A DNA stretch of 64,000 nucleotides from assembly GCF_042665155.1 (NCBI RefSeq), contig NZ_JBHTCG010000001.1, forward strand, positions 564,464 through 628,463, given 5' to 3'. This document shows, piece by piece, positions 7,670-15,980 of the stretch (the first letter of the stretch is position 1; every line of letters starts with the position of its first letter). The stretch is from Sphaerisporangium rhizosphaerae. Lineage in GTDB: Bacteria > Actinomycetota > Actinomycetes > Streptosporangiales > Streptosporangiaceae. Made by a program: the position numbers and the translations under genes. The notes beneath the pieces were generated by a model that saw nothing but the letters and a program-made list of their open reading frames with translations, searched no databases and had not been told where the DNA came from.

Positions 7670-9182
7670 GCGCCTCTCGCGCGAGGCCGCCGGCCGACCC
7701 GTACAGCGCGCGGAGCCGGGCCTTGAGCACCTTGCCGGCGCCGTTGCGCGGCAGGACGGGCAGCAGCTCCACGTGTTTGGGGATCTTGTAGGACGCGAGC
7801 CGCCCGGACAGGTGGGCCAGCAGGTCGCCGGGCGCGGCCACGGCGCCGGGCCGCAGGACGACCAGGGCCTTGCCCACCTCGCCCCACCGGTCGTCGGGCA
7901 CCCCGATGACCGCGCACTCGGCGACGGCGGGATGCCCGTACAGCACGCTCTCGACCTCGGCCGGGTAGATGTTCTCACCGCCGGAGATGATCATGTCCTT
8001 GACCCGGTCGACGATGCGGACGTAGCCGTCCTCGTCGGCGACGGCGATGTCGCCCGAGTGGAACCACCCCTCCGGCGACACCACCGCGGCGGTGTCCTCC
8101 GGACGCCCCCAGTATCCCGTCATGACGTTCGGCCCCCGCACGACCACCTCGCCCGGCTCGCCGGGCGCTGCCTGCTCGCCGTCGGCGCGCACCAGGCGGA
8201 CGTCGGAGAAGAAGCACGGCACGCCGGCCGTGCCCGCCTTGCGCACCGACTGCTCCGCCGCCAGGAACAGCGCGCCCGGCGAGGTCTCGGTCATCCCGTA
8301 CCCCTGCAGGAAGGTCAGCCCGCGCTCCTGGTAGGTGCGGATGAGCGGCTCGGGCACCGGCGCGCCGCCGCACAGCAGGTTGCGCAGGCTGGACAGGTCG
8401 GCGCCCTCCCACCTGGGCGACTGGGCGAGGAAGGCGAACATGGCCGGGACGCCGAACATGAGCGTGATCCGCTCGCGCTCGACCAGGTCGAAGGTCTGGT
8501 CGACGTCGAACGACGGGACCAGGACGGCCGTGCCGCCCTTGAGCACGGTGGGCACGAGCGTCTGGGCGAGCGCGGCGATGTGGAACAGCGGCGCGCTGAT
8601 CAGCGTCACCTCGTCATGGGTCAGCTCGACGTCCACGAGCAGGTTGAAGGTGTTCCAGACGAGGTTGCCGTGGCTCAGCGTCGCGCCCTTGGGCCGCCCG
8701 GTCGTGCCGGAGGTGTACATGATCAGGCAGGGCTCGTCCAGGCCCACCGGCTCGTCGGCCGGCGCGGGGCCGGCGGCGGCCAGCAGCTCCTCGTACTCTC
8801 CCGCCACCGCCACCCGGCGGGCCACCGGCAGCGCGGCGCCGGCCTCCTCCTGACCGGGACCGCACACCAGCACGGCCACCCCGGCGTCGGCCACGATGTA
8901 GGAGAGCTCCGGCGCGGTCAGCCGCGTGTTCAGCGGGACGAACACCGCACCGGCGGCGCCGGCCGCGAAGAAGGTCTCGACGAAGGCGGGATGGTTGGGC
9001 CCGAGGTAGGCGACCCGATCGCCGTGCCGCACGCCCAGCGACCGCAGGGCGCCGGCCAGCCGGTCGACGCGCTCGAGCAGCTCGCCGTAGGTCCACGACC
9101 GCCCGTCGTGGCGCAGCGCGACCTTCGCCGGAGTCATGCGCGCCCGCCGCGCCGGCCACGACCCCAACCCCTCGTTCCGCAT
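7662..9182 (-). CDS. Acyl-CoA synthetase (AMP-forming), fatty or aromatic acid ligase
   Basis: A 506-residue member of the ANL adenylate-forming superfamily, which activates a carboxylic acid with ATP and CoA. The phosphate-binding loop is MYTSGTTGRPKGA, followed by the GYGMTE motif, the hinge region YVRIVDRVKDMIISGGENIYP, and the C-terminal NGAGKVLK lysine. Start ATG 9182 was chosen because AGGGAG lies seven bases before it; the open frame runs about 65 codons further but that part is low quality. It lies upstream of the amidohydrolase on the same strand, suggesting a shared catabolic operon. The acid substrate is not readable from sequence. Confidence 0.88.
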   Translation of the reverse strand: MRNEGLGSWPARRARMTPAKVALRHDGRSWTYGELLERVDRLAGALRSLGVRHGDRVAYLGPNHPAFVETFFAAGAAGAVFVPLNTRLTAPELSYIVADAGVAVLVCGPGQEEAGAALPVARRVAVAGEYEELLAAAGPAPADEPVGLDEPCLIMYTSGTTGRPKGATLSHGNLVWNTFNLLVDVELTHDEVTLISAPLFHIAALAQTLVPTVLKGGTAVLVPSFDVDQTFDLVERERITLMFGVPAMFAFLAQSPRWEGADLSSLRNLLCGGAPVPEPLIRTYQERGLTFLQGYGMTETSPGALFLAAEQSVRKAGTAGVPCFFSDVRLVRADGEQAAPGEPGEVVVRGPNVMTGYWGRPEDTAAVVSPEGWFHSGDIAVADEDGYVRIVDRVKDMIISGGENIYPAEVESVLYGHPAVAECAVIGVPDDRWGEVGKALVVLRPGAVAAPGDLLAHLSGRLASYKIPKHVELLPVLPRNGAGKVLKARLRALYGSAGGLAREAPE

Positions 9183-9218
9183 GGCGCCGCTCCCTGACGG
9201 TCGGGTGTGATCTCCGCT

Positions 9219-9245
9219 CGAATTTACAACAAAGAGGACAATTCG
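9219..9245. promoter_or_regulatory. Inverted repeat upstream of acyl-CoA ligase
   Basis: CGAATT (9219-9224) and AATTCG (9240-9245) form perfect 6-bp arms 15 bp apart, in a conspicuously AT-rich patch just upstream of the ligase start. It is a candidate operator for a regulator of the ligase-amidohydrolase operon; no regulator gene is adjacent. Confidence 0.45.
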
Positions 9246-9305
9246 ATCTTGGACAGAACGCGGTTCGCCGAGCACATCAGGCCGCGGGCGGCTCATACGC
9301 ACAGC

Positions 9306-9336
9306 GACGCCCCCCGCCTGCCGGCGGGGTGGCGTC
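9306..9336 (-). terminator. Hairpin terminator downstream of GH30 gene
   Basis: Arms 9306-9318 and 9323-9336 pair over 13 bp with one bulged T and a 4-nt TGCC loop. It lies about 85 bp after the GH30 stop codon on the minus strand. No poly-T follows. Confidence 0.6.
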
Positions 9337-9419
9337 CCTGTTCCTGGCGTCCCTTCCTTCTTACGTCGTCTCCTTCTCACCTCCCTTCCGACCGGGAGGG
9401 TTCACCGCGCCGTGAATGT

Positions 9420-11234
9420 TCAGGTCGCGCTGCAGGTCAGTGCGGGGGTGGCCGCCGTGCCGTTGGCGGTGAAGCCGAAGTCGGTGGTGGCTCCGGCGGC
9501 GAGCTTGCCGTTCCAGCTCTCGTTGCCCACCGAGACGTCGGCGCCGGAACCGGAGCGCAGGCCTCCCCACAGCTGACTGATCGACTGGGATCCCGGCCAG
9601 CTCCAGCTCACCGTCCACCCATTGATCGCGCCGTCGCCGGCCCGCACCGTGACCGACGACTGGAAGCCGCCGCCCCAGGAGTTCACCGTCGTGATCGTCG
9701 CCGTGCAACCGCCCGGCACCGGAGTCGGGGTCGGGGTCGGCGTGGGAGTCGGGGTCGGCGTGGGCGTAGGAGTCGGGGTCGGTGTGGGCGTAGGAGTCGG
9801 AGTCGGCGTGGGGGTCGGAGTCGGCGTGGGGGTCGGAGTCGGGGTGGGGGTGGGAGTGGGAGTCGGGGTGGGGGTGGGAGTCGGCGTCGGGCCGGGGCCG
9901 CCGATCACGACGGTGGTGAGTGCGCGGGGCCTGAGGGTGACCGTTCCGCCCGCCGTCGAGGTGGGGGTGAGCGAGTTGGCGTTGTCGGTGACGTAGGCGG
10001 TGGCGTTCCCCTCCACGCCCTGCCAGGTCACGGCCGCGGTGCCGGTGTTGAGAACCTCGACGACCTTCGTGCCGTCGGAGTTGCGATAGGCCGACACCTT
10101 CAGGGCCGAATTGGTGGTCGAGGCGTCGAGCCGGACGGCGCCCGGCCGGATGAACCGGCTGTAGGCGGCCATCGCCCAATATCGCTTGGAGACGCGATAG
10201 GTCTTCGCGGCCGTGTCTATCTGGAACAGCGCCGCGGTGTTCCCCTTCGATCCCCCCAGCCAGAAGAGGTAACCGCTCGCGTTGCCGCTGGTGAGCGACT
10301 GGTGGATGTGCTGGGCGACGGTGAAGCCGTCGACGCCGCCGTTGTCCCAGCCCTCGTTCCAGCTGGTCGCCGAAGGAGCCCACTCCGACATCCAGACGGG
10401 CTTGCTCGTGGGTTGCGCGCTGGTGGGCGAGCTGGCGTAGGAGTGGGCCGAGTACGTCGAGATCCAGCGCCGGGCCTCGGAGTCGGCCTCGATGGCGCTG
10501 GTGTAGGACTTGCCCTGGTCCCACCCGTAGGAGTCGCAGCAGAGGAGTTTCACGTCCCCGGCGATCGGGCCGAGGGCCTTCACCATCGCGACCGCCTGGG
10601 CGGGGGTGAAGCGCATCGACTCATAGGGCGCCGTGTAGTCGGGCTCGTTGGTGAACCCCAGATCCGTGATCTTGACGCCTTCTTGCGCGTAGAACTTCGT
10701 GTACTGCATCAGATAGCGGGCGTAGGCCGCTCGCCACTCCGGCTTGAGGGTGCCGCCGTTGTCCTGGCTCCCGTTGTCCTTCATGTACCCGGGTGCGCTC
10801 CAGGCGTCGGCGTAGAACCGCTTCACACCGTACGACTGGGCGGCCTTGGCCACCCAGACCTGGGCGCCGTCGTCACCGTCCCACACGTACTTCGGCGGCG
10901 CGTCCGGACCACCCGGATTCTGGGGCTGGATGGAGATCATCTTGTCGTACGGGCTTCCCAGCGGCGACGCGCCGATGCCCAGGCGCAGGATGCTGAGCCC
11001 CGCCCCGGTGGTGCGGTCGAACCACAGGCGGAAGATGTCGTTCTGCTGCGCCGACGTGAGGTCGCGGAGCAGTTCTCCCCGCCGGAACGCCGTCGAGACG
11101 CCGAAACCGTCGATCTGCTGGCGCTGGACGCCATCCGACACGGTGATGACACCGGCGGCGGCGGCGGAAGTCGCGGCCTGTACGGCCATCAGTGACGTAC
11201 CTAATAGAGCGGTCGCTACGACGATCCGTATCAC
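9420..11234 (-). CDS. Secreted GH30-family glycosidase with PT linker and CBM2
   Basis: A 604-residue exported enzyme. It has a signal peptide (about 1-27), a GH30 (beta/alpha)8 plus beta-side domain (about 30-445), a Pro-Thr repeat linker (about 447-505), and a C-terminal family-2 carbohydrate-binding module (about 507-604) with paired cysteines and exposed tryptophans. The acid/base is Glu197 in TNEPDY and the nucleophile Glu284 in WMSEWAP. GH30 enzymes include glucuronoxylanases, beta-1,6-glucanases and galactanases. The GTG start follows GGAGAG. A perfect LacI-type operator 240 bp upstream implies sugar-responsive control. Xylan or hemicellulose is the likeliest substrate, not proven. Confidence 0.88.
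   Translation of the reverse strand: MIRIVVATALLGTSLMAVQAATSAAAAGVITVSDGVQRQQIDGFGVSTAFRRGELLRDLTSAQQNDIFRLWFDRTTGAGLSILRLGIGASPLGSPYDKMISIQPQNPGGPDAPPKYVWDGDDGAQVWVAKAAQSYGVKRFYADAWSAPGYMKDNGSQDNGGTLKPEWRAAYARYLMQYTKFYAQEGVKITDLGFTNEPDYTAPYESMRFTPAQAVAMVKALGPIAGDVKLLCCDSYGWDQGKSYTSAIEADSEARRWISTYSAHSYASSPTSAQPTSKPVWMSEWAPSATSWNEGWDNGGVDGFTVAQHIHQSLTSGNASGYLFWLGGSKGNTAALFQIDTAAKTYRVSKRYWAMAAYSRFIRPGAVRLDASTTNSALKVSAYRNSDGTKVVEVLNTGTAAVTWQGVEGNATAYVTDNANSLTPTSTAGGTVTLRPRALTTVVIGGPGPTPTPTPTPTPTPTPTPTPTPTPTPTPTPTPTPTPTPTPTPTPTPTPTPTPTPTPTPVPGGCTATITTVNSWGGGFQSSVTVRAGDGAINGWTVSWSWPGSQSISQLWGGLRSGSGADVSVGNESWNGKLAAGATTDFGFTANGTAATPALTCSAT
9721..9894. repeat. Low-complexity Pro-Thr coding repeat
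   Basis: Alternating GTCGGN/GTGGGN hexamers encode about 27 Pro-Thr dipeptides joining the GH30 catalytic domain to CBM2. Such linkers are common in secreted actinomycete polysaccharidases and are prone to length change. Confidence 0.9.
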
Positions 11235-11473
11235 GGACTCTCCAATCGTTCATCTCAGACGGGTTACAGGGCCTGGGCGGTCGCCCCGACCTCCGCCGCA
11301 GGGCGCCGCCGTGGTGATCGTGACGGTCACCGGCCTGCCATCCGCCAGGGAGGTCAGGGGATGACACGTTCACGGCGCGCGGCGAAGAGAATCCGCTCCG
11401 CTCAAGCGAGGCGCCGGCACGGTGGGGTAGGTGGGACGGTCCATGCGGATGAGGCAAGGCACGGCAACCCGGA

Positions 11474-11489
11474 ATGTTAGCGCTAACAT
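11474..11489. promoter_or_regulatory. LacI-family type operator (ATGTTAGCGCTAACAT)
   Basis: A perfect 16-bp palindrome with the central GCGC typical of LacI/GalR-family operators. The core TGTTAGCGCTAACA closely resembles the XylR (LacI-family) site of Xanthomonas xylan genes. It lies 240 bp upstream of the GH30 start. No LacI regulator gene is inside the window, so the regulator must be encoded elsewhere. Confidence 0.8.
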
Positions 11490-12091
11490 CGAGCAGGAGG
11501 CAGGTTCCCCTTCCACCGAGGGCGGTAGCTCACCGTGGCCGGAGCCAATCCGACGGAGCGCGGCCGTGTCAACCGCCCGGACACCGGCGCGCTCAGCTCG
11601 TCCGACGCCGCACCGCCCCCAACTGGGCGGTGCGGCTCACGCACACCGGACGCCGCCCGGCGGCCGGTGAAACGTTCAGCTGATCGACCCGGACGTCACC
11701 CGCTCCCTCGCCACCCCGGCGGCGGCGGACGGGTCACCGGCCAGGATGTTTCCGTCCGGCTCGATAGTTTCGGCGCCCACCATGGCGATGTGAGCAGGGC
11801 GGCACCGGACGAGCACCGGCACGGCTCCGGAAACGTCCGAGTGCGCTCTGACGCGTTTCGTACCGCTTTCCCGAGCCGGCCCGGCAGGGTCGGCCATGCG
11901 CATGGCCAGACCGCCGCGTCCTCGCCCCTTCACCGCCGATAACGGCCTGAACCTCCCCTTCCCTGACCCCGTCGCCGCGTCCTCCCAGGCAGGCGGGTCA
12001 TGGATGCCACGGTCGCGCCCGGCGCCCGCCCGCCGGGCGCCTGCGGCGGACGCCGCCTCGACAAGGGGTTTTCAGGATGTGGGGCTTTGTA

Positions 12092-12121
12092 TTGACAGCC
12101 GAAAAACGCCATGCCTAAATT
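12092..12121 (+). promoter_or_regulatory. Sigma-70-type promoter of the ABC importer operon
   Basis: TTGACA at 12092-12097 and TAAATT at 12116-12121, separated by 18 bp. The predicted transcript start is near 12128, about 107 bp before the binding-protein gene. The TTGACA is a perfect match to the -35 consensus. Confidence 0.6.
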
Positions 12122-12234
12122 CTTGCGATCGGGGGTTTGATCTCTTCGTTCCTCCTGTGCGCCGGGCCGTGCCGGTGCGCGGTGGAGGCACGCGCGAGAG
12201 CCTGTTGCCGCGACATGACCTCCAGGAGGCGCAC

Positions 12235-13425
12235 GTGCGCAAGCTCGTTCCGACGATCACCTTCCTCGTGCTGGCCGCGTCCGCGTGCGGCGGCTCGGGC
12301 GGCGGATCCTCCGGCGGGGCCGCCGAGCCCATCCGCGTCGGCCTCATCGTCTCCCTGACCGGCAACTACACCCCCCTCGGCAGCGAGGACAAGAAGGCGG
12401 TCGAACTCGCCGTCGAGCAGGTCAACGCCCAGGGCGGCCTGCTCGGGCGCAAGGTCGAACTGGTCGAGCGGGACGACAAGACCGCGCCCGACCAGGGCAT
12501 CGTCGCCTTCAACCAGATCAAGGGGCAGATCGACGCGCTGATCGGCCCGGTCTTCTCCAACTCCGCGCTCGCCGTCGAGCCGCTGACCGAGCGCGCGAAG
12601 ATCCCGCAGCTGTCGCTGGCCCCCGCCCAGGAGCAGGTCGAGCCGATCAAGTCCTACGTCTTCGTCACCCCCGCGTTGTCGAACATGTACGCCGAGCGGT
12701 ACCTGCAGTACATCCAGTCGGAGAAGATCACCAAGATCGCGGTGGCGCACGACACCAAGAGCGCCTACTCCGTCGCCGGCCACAAGGCGATGGTGGCGCT
12801 GGCGCCGAAGTACGGGGTGAGCGTCGTCGCCGACGAGCCGTACGAGACCACCACCTCCGACTTCAGCGCGATCTTCACGCACGTCCGCGACTCCGGGGCG
12901 CAGGCCCTGGTGTTCTGGGGGTCGGGCGCCCCGGGGGTCACCGTCGGCAAACAGTACGCCGCCTCGGGGCTGAAGGTGCCGCTGTTCCTCACCGCCGCGC
13001 AGGCCAGCAAGCTGTGGCTGGAGCCGATGGGCTCGGCCGCCGAGGGCATGACCGTGCAGAGCGCCATCGGCGTCATCGGCGACCACCTGCCCGACAGCAA
13101 GCAGAAGCAGGTCATCGACCAGATGGCCACCCCGTTCAAGCAGAAGTACGGCTACCCGCCGCCGCAGTTCGCCCAGGACGGCTACAGCGCGAGCCTGCTG
13201 CTGTTCGAGGCGATCAGGAAGGCGGGCACCACCGACAAGGAGAAGGTGCGCCAGGCACTGGAGAACATGGACCTGGTCACCCCCAACGGGCGGTTCCGCT
13301 ACTCCGCGACCGACCACTCCGGGCTGAAACCCGACTACATCTCCGTCAACACGGTGAAGAACGGACAGTTCGTGCCGACCAAGTGGGCGGCCGAGCAGCT
13401 CGCCAAGACCGTCACCGCCGAGTAG
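12235..13425 (+). CDS. Branched-chain/aromatic-type ABC substrate-binding lipoprotein (LivK-like)
   Basis: A 396-residue periplasmic-binding protein of the Peripla_BP_6 (Leu/Ile/Val) family. It has a lipoprotein signal with the cysteine in AASACGGSGG, then the two-lobe binding fold beginning PIRVGLIVSLTGNYTPLG. The GTG start at 12235 is fixed by AGGAGG five bases upstream. It leads an operon with livG, livF, livH and livM homologues in the same order on the same strand. Ligand could be amino acids, amides or aromatic acids; the sequence does not decide. Confidence 0.88.
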   Translation: MRKLVPTITFLVLAASACGGSGGGSSGGAAEPIRVGLIVSLTGNYTPLGSEDKKAVELAVEQVNAQGGLLGRKVELVERDDKTAPDQGIVAFNQIKGQIDALIGPVFSNSALAVEPLTERAKIPQLSLAPAQEQVEPIKSYVFVTPALSNMYAERYLQYIQSEKITKIAVAHDTKSAYSVAGHKAMVALAPKYGVSVVADEPYETTTSDFSAIFTHVRDSGAQALVFWGSGAPGVTVGKQYAASGLKVPLFLTAAQASKLWLEPMGSAAEGMTVQSAIGVIGDHLPDSKQKQVIDQMATPFKQKYGYPPPQFAQDGYSASLLLFEAIRKAGTTDKEKVRQALENMDLVTPNGRFRYSATDHSGLKPDYISVNTVKNGQFVPTKWAAEQLAKTVTAE

Positions 13426-13432
13426 GGGCGAC

Positions 13433-14197
13433 GTGCCGGGCATGCTCACCGTCGACGGCGTCTCGCGTTCCTTCGGGGGCGTCTACGCCGTCCGCGACGT
13501 CAGCCTCGACATCGCCGAGGGCGAGGTGCGCGGCATCATCGGCCCGAACGGCGCCGGCAAGTCGACGCTGTTCAACCTGATCACCGGCCACCTGCCCGCC
13601 GACCACGGCGCCATCGCGCTGCGGTCGGCCCCGCTGGACCGGCTGCCGCCGCACCGGCGCGCCCGGCTCGGGATGTCCATCGTCTTCCAGGGCGCTCGCG
13701 TGTTCCGCGGCATGACGGTGCGCGAGAACGTCATGGTGGGCGCGCACACCCGCGGGCGCACCGGTTTCGCCGCCGCCGCGCTGCGCCTGCCACGCCACCG
13801 CCGCGACGAGCGTGAGATCGCGCGGCGCGCCGAGGAGGCCCTCGACCGGGTCGGCCTCGGCGCGTGGGCCGAGAGTCAGGCGGGCCTGCTGCCCCTCGGG
13901 CAGCAGCGGTCCATGCAGGTCGCCCGCGCCCTGTGCGCGCGGCCGAGTCTGCTGCTGCTGGACGAGCCGGCCTCGGGGCTGCGGGCCGCCGAACGCGAGG
14001 CGCTGGCCGTGCTGATCGAGGAGTTGCGGGCCGGCGGGCTGACGATCATGCTGATCGAGCACGACGTCGCGTTCGTCACCCGGCTCGCCGACCGGATCAC
14101 CGTGCTCGACCTGGGCCGGGTGATCGCCGAAGGCACGCCCGGCGAGGTGCGCGCGGACCCGCACGTGGTCTCGGCCTACCTGGGAGACGCCTCATGA
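13433..14197 (+). CDS. livG: ABC importer ATP-binding protein, LivG type
   Basis: A 254-residue ATPase that powers uptake with the LivF-type partner. Walker A is GPNGAGKST and Walker B is LLLLDEPA followed by SGL; the switch histidine is in LIEHDV. The signature motif reads LGQQRS rather than the usual SYGQQR, a mild deviation. GTG 13433 follows a GGGGCG stretch only eight bases after the binding-protein stop; ATG 13442 is an alternative. Its TGA overlaps an ATG (ATGA, 14194-14197) that opens a short Pro-rich frame leading to the next ATPase. Confidence 0.88.
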   Translation: MPGMLTVDGVSRSFGGVYAVRDVSLDIAEGEVRGIIGPNGAGKSTLFNLITGHLPADHGAIALRSAPLDRLPPHRRARLGMSIVFQGARVFRGMTVRENVMVGAHTRGRTGFAAAALRLPRHRRDEREIARRAEEALDRVGLGAWAESQAGLLPLGQQRSMQVARALCARPSLLLLDEPASGLRAAEREALAVLIEELRAGGLTIMLIEHDVAFVTRLADRITVLDLGRVIAEGTPGEVRADPHVVSAYLGDAS

Positions 14198-14340
14198 TCC
14201 CGCGCGAAAACCGCCCGGGGGCCCTGCGCGAAGGACCTCCGGAGACCCCGGGCGCAAAATCTCCGGGGACCCCGCGCGGCCCACGCCCCGCCGGTCCGAG
14301 GGGAGGACGCCTCGCGGGGCGTCCCGGGGCGGCGGCATGA
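14194..14340 (+). CDS. Possible 48-residue Pro/Gly/Arg-rich coupled peptide (doubtful)
   Basis: An open frame that overlaps the LivG stop as ATGA at 14194-14197 and ends in TGA overlapping the LivF ATG at 14337-14340. It therefore connects the two ATPase genes by translational coupling at both ends. The predicted peptide is low complexity because it reads a 24-bp tandem repeat. It may serve only to carry ribosomes across the repeat, or may be chance. No homologue is recognised. Confidence 0.3.
   Translation: MIPRENRPGALREGPPETPGAKSPGTPRGPRPAGPRGGRLAGRPGAAA
14201..14272. repeat. 24-bp tandem repeat between livG and livF
   Basis: Units 14201-14224, 14225-14248 and 14249-14272 align at an exact 24-bp period with the pattern YGCGCGAA...TCCGGRGACCC. 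A weaker fourth unit follows to about 14296. The array is unrelated in sequence to the 24-bp arrays at 7.6 and 27.2 kb. Confidence 0.75.
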
Positions 14341-15008
14341 TCGAGGTCAGGGACCTGGTCGTGACGTACGGTGCGGCGACCGCGCTCGACCACGTCCGGC
14401 TCTCGGTGGGGCGCGGCGAGATGGTCGCCCTGCTCGGCCCGAACGGCGCAGGCAAGTCCACCCTGGCCGACACGCTGTCGGGCATCCTCACCCCCGCCGC
14501 GGGGACGGTCGAGGTCACCGGCCGGCTCGCGCACATCCCCGAGGGCCGCCAGTTGTTCCCCGACCTCACGGTGGAGGACAACCTGGTGCTGGGCGGCTGG
14601 CGCGCGGGAACGCGCGACCCCTCCCCGGTCTTCGAGATACTGCCCGCGCTGGCCGGGCTGCGCCGGCGCCGCGCGGGCGTGCTGTCCGGCGGCGAGCAGC
14701 AGATGGTGGCCTTCGGCAGGGCCCTGATGTCCCGGCCGGAGGTGCTGGTGGTGGACGAGCTGTCGCTCGGGCTCGCCCCCATCGCCACCCGCGACCTGGC
14801 CGCCCACCTGGTGGAGCTCAACCGGGAGCGGGGGCTCACCGTGCTGCTCATCGAGCAGAACGCCCGGCTGGCGTTCGGCGTCTGCGAGCGGGCCTACGTG
14901 CTGGAGGCGGGCCGCGTCGTGGCCGAGGGGCCGTGCGCCGAGTTGGCCGAGGATCCCCGCGTCGCCCGCGCCTATCTCGGCGGCTCCGTCGAGGAGCCCC
15001 GGTCGTGA
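14337..15008 (+). CDS. livF: ABC importer ATP-binding protein, LivF type
   Basis: A 223-residue second ATPase of the importer. Walker A is GPNGAGKST, the signature is LSGGEQQMVAFGRAL, and Walker B is VLVVDELSLGLAP, with Leu where Pro is usual in DEPS. The shortened spacing around the Q-loop (LAHIPEGRQLFPDLTVEDNL) is typical of LivF. Start ATG 14337 overlaps the stop of the small Pro-rich frame. It acts with LivG on the LivH/LivM membrane pair. Confidence 0.88.
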   Translation: MIEVRDLVVTYGAATALDHVRLSVGRGEMVALLGPNGAGKSTLADTLSGILTPAAGTVEVTGRLAHIPEGRQLFPDLTVEDNLVLGGWRAGTRDPSPVFEILPALAGLRRRRAGVLSGGEQQMVAFGRALMSRPEVLVVDELSLGLAPIATRDLAAHLVELNRERGLTVLLIEQNARLAFGVCERAYVLEAGRVVAEGPCAELAEDPRVARAYLGGSVEEPRS

Positions 15009-15119
15009 CCGCCACCGCCCCGGCGACCGGGCCGGCGCCGCCCATGGAGCCCGAGCCCCGAGGGGTCCCGGGAGCGGTGGACAGTGCGAGCGGCGTACCG
15101 CGGCCGGGAGGGCCATGAC

Positions 15120-15980
15120 GTGAGAGAGTTCCTGACCTACCTGGTCAACGGCCTGGCCGTGGGCTGCGGGTTCGCCCTGGTCGCCAGCGGCCTGGTCGCC
15201 GTCCACCGGGTGACCGGCGTGGTGAACTTCGCCCAGGGCATGTTCGCCGTGGTCGCGGGGCTGAGCGGCTCGTGGCTGCTCGGCGCCGGCGTGCCGCACG
15301 GGCTCGGCGAGGCCGGCGCCGTCCTGATCGCCACCCTGGCCGGGCTGCTGACCGGAGTGCTCGCGATCGGCAGGCGCGGCACCACGCCCCAGTCATCGCT
15401 GATCATCACGCTGGGCGCCGGCGTGCTGGCCTACGCCGTCGAGATCGTCGTGTGGGGCGACCAGCCGCGCTCGTTCCCCGGCCTGCCGGGCTCGCTCACG
15501 ATCGCCGGGGTCGGCGTCCAGAGGCAGCACCTGCTCGTCATCGCCGCCACCGCCGTGACCATCGCCGCGCTGGCCGGGTTCTTCGGCCGCACCTACCTGG
15601 GCAAGGCGCTGAGCGCGTGCGCCTCCAACCCCTACGCCGCCCGGGTGATCGGCATCGACGTCCGGAAGATGGGACTGCTGGCCTTCGCCCTCGGCGGGCT
15701 GCTCGGCGGGGTGGCCGGGGTGCTGGTGACCCCGCTGCGGCCCATCTCGTTCGACACCGACGTCGCGCTCATCGTGAACGGCTTCGCCGCCGCCGTGTTC
15801 GGCGCCCTGACCCGTCCGGGGCTCGCTCTGGTGGGCGCGCTGCTGCTGGGCGTCGCGGAGTCACTGGCCGCCGGGTACGGCTACGGCGCCTACCAGACGG
15901 AGATCGCCCTCGGCCTGATGCTCGTGATCATGGTGCTGCAGTCGGCGCGGCGCCCCACCGTCCTCGGGGAGACCGTATGA
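15120..15980 (+). CDS. livH: ABC importer permease, LivH type
   Basis: About 286 residues with roughly eight transmembrane helices and the BPD_transp_2 fold; the N-terminal VNFAQGMFAVVAG segment is characteristic of LivH. GTG 15120 was chosen because GGGAGGG lies just upstream; an earlier frame-open codon at 15084 lacks a site. Its stop overlaps the LivM start as ATGA at 15977-15980. It forms the membrane channel with LivM. Confidence 0.87.
   Translation: MREFLTYLVNGLAVGCGFALVASGLVAVHRVTGVVNFAQGMFAVVAGLSGSWLLGAGVPHGLGEAGAVLIATLAGLLTGVLAIGRRGTTPQSSLIITLGAGVLAYAVEIVVWGDQPRSFPGLPGSLTIAGVGVQRQHLLVIAATAVTIAALAGFFGRTYLGKALSACASNPYAARVIGIDVRKMGLLAFALGGLLGGVAGVLVTPLRPISFDTDVALIVNGFAAAVFGALTRPGLALVGALLLGVAESLAAGYGYGAYQTEIALGLMLVIMVLQSARRPTVLGETV

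Larger units (their letters stand above)
11235..12234. other. 1-kb intergenic region without a credible gene
   Basis: Short open frames here lack ribosome binding sites or family resemblance. The recognisable content is a LacI-type palindrome at 11474-11489 serving the GH30 gene and a housekeeping-type promoter at 12092-12121 serving the ABC importer. The open frame from 11896 into the binding-protein gene is only an N-terminal extension. Confidence 0.55.

Noticed and set aside
9207..11195. Long plus-strand frame antisense to GH30
   Set aside because: It is a shadow of the GH30 gene with Gly/Arg-rich nonsense; the minus strand has signal peptide, catalytic motifs and CBM2.
11676..11933. Short minus-strand frame in the 1-kb gap
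   Set aside because: No ribosome binding site, no recognisable domain, poor amino-acid pattern.
11896..12234. N-terminal extension of the substrate-binding protein
   Set aside because: The lipoprotein signal and AGGAGG place the start at 12235; the extension also spans the promoter.
12285..13580. 431-codon plus-strand frame
   Set aside because: Out of frame with the binding protein and livG; Arg/Gly-rich and without any family motif.
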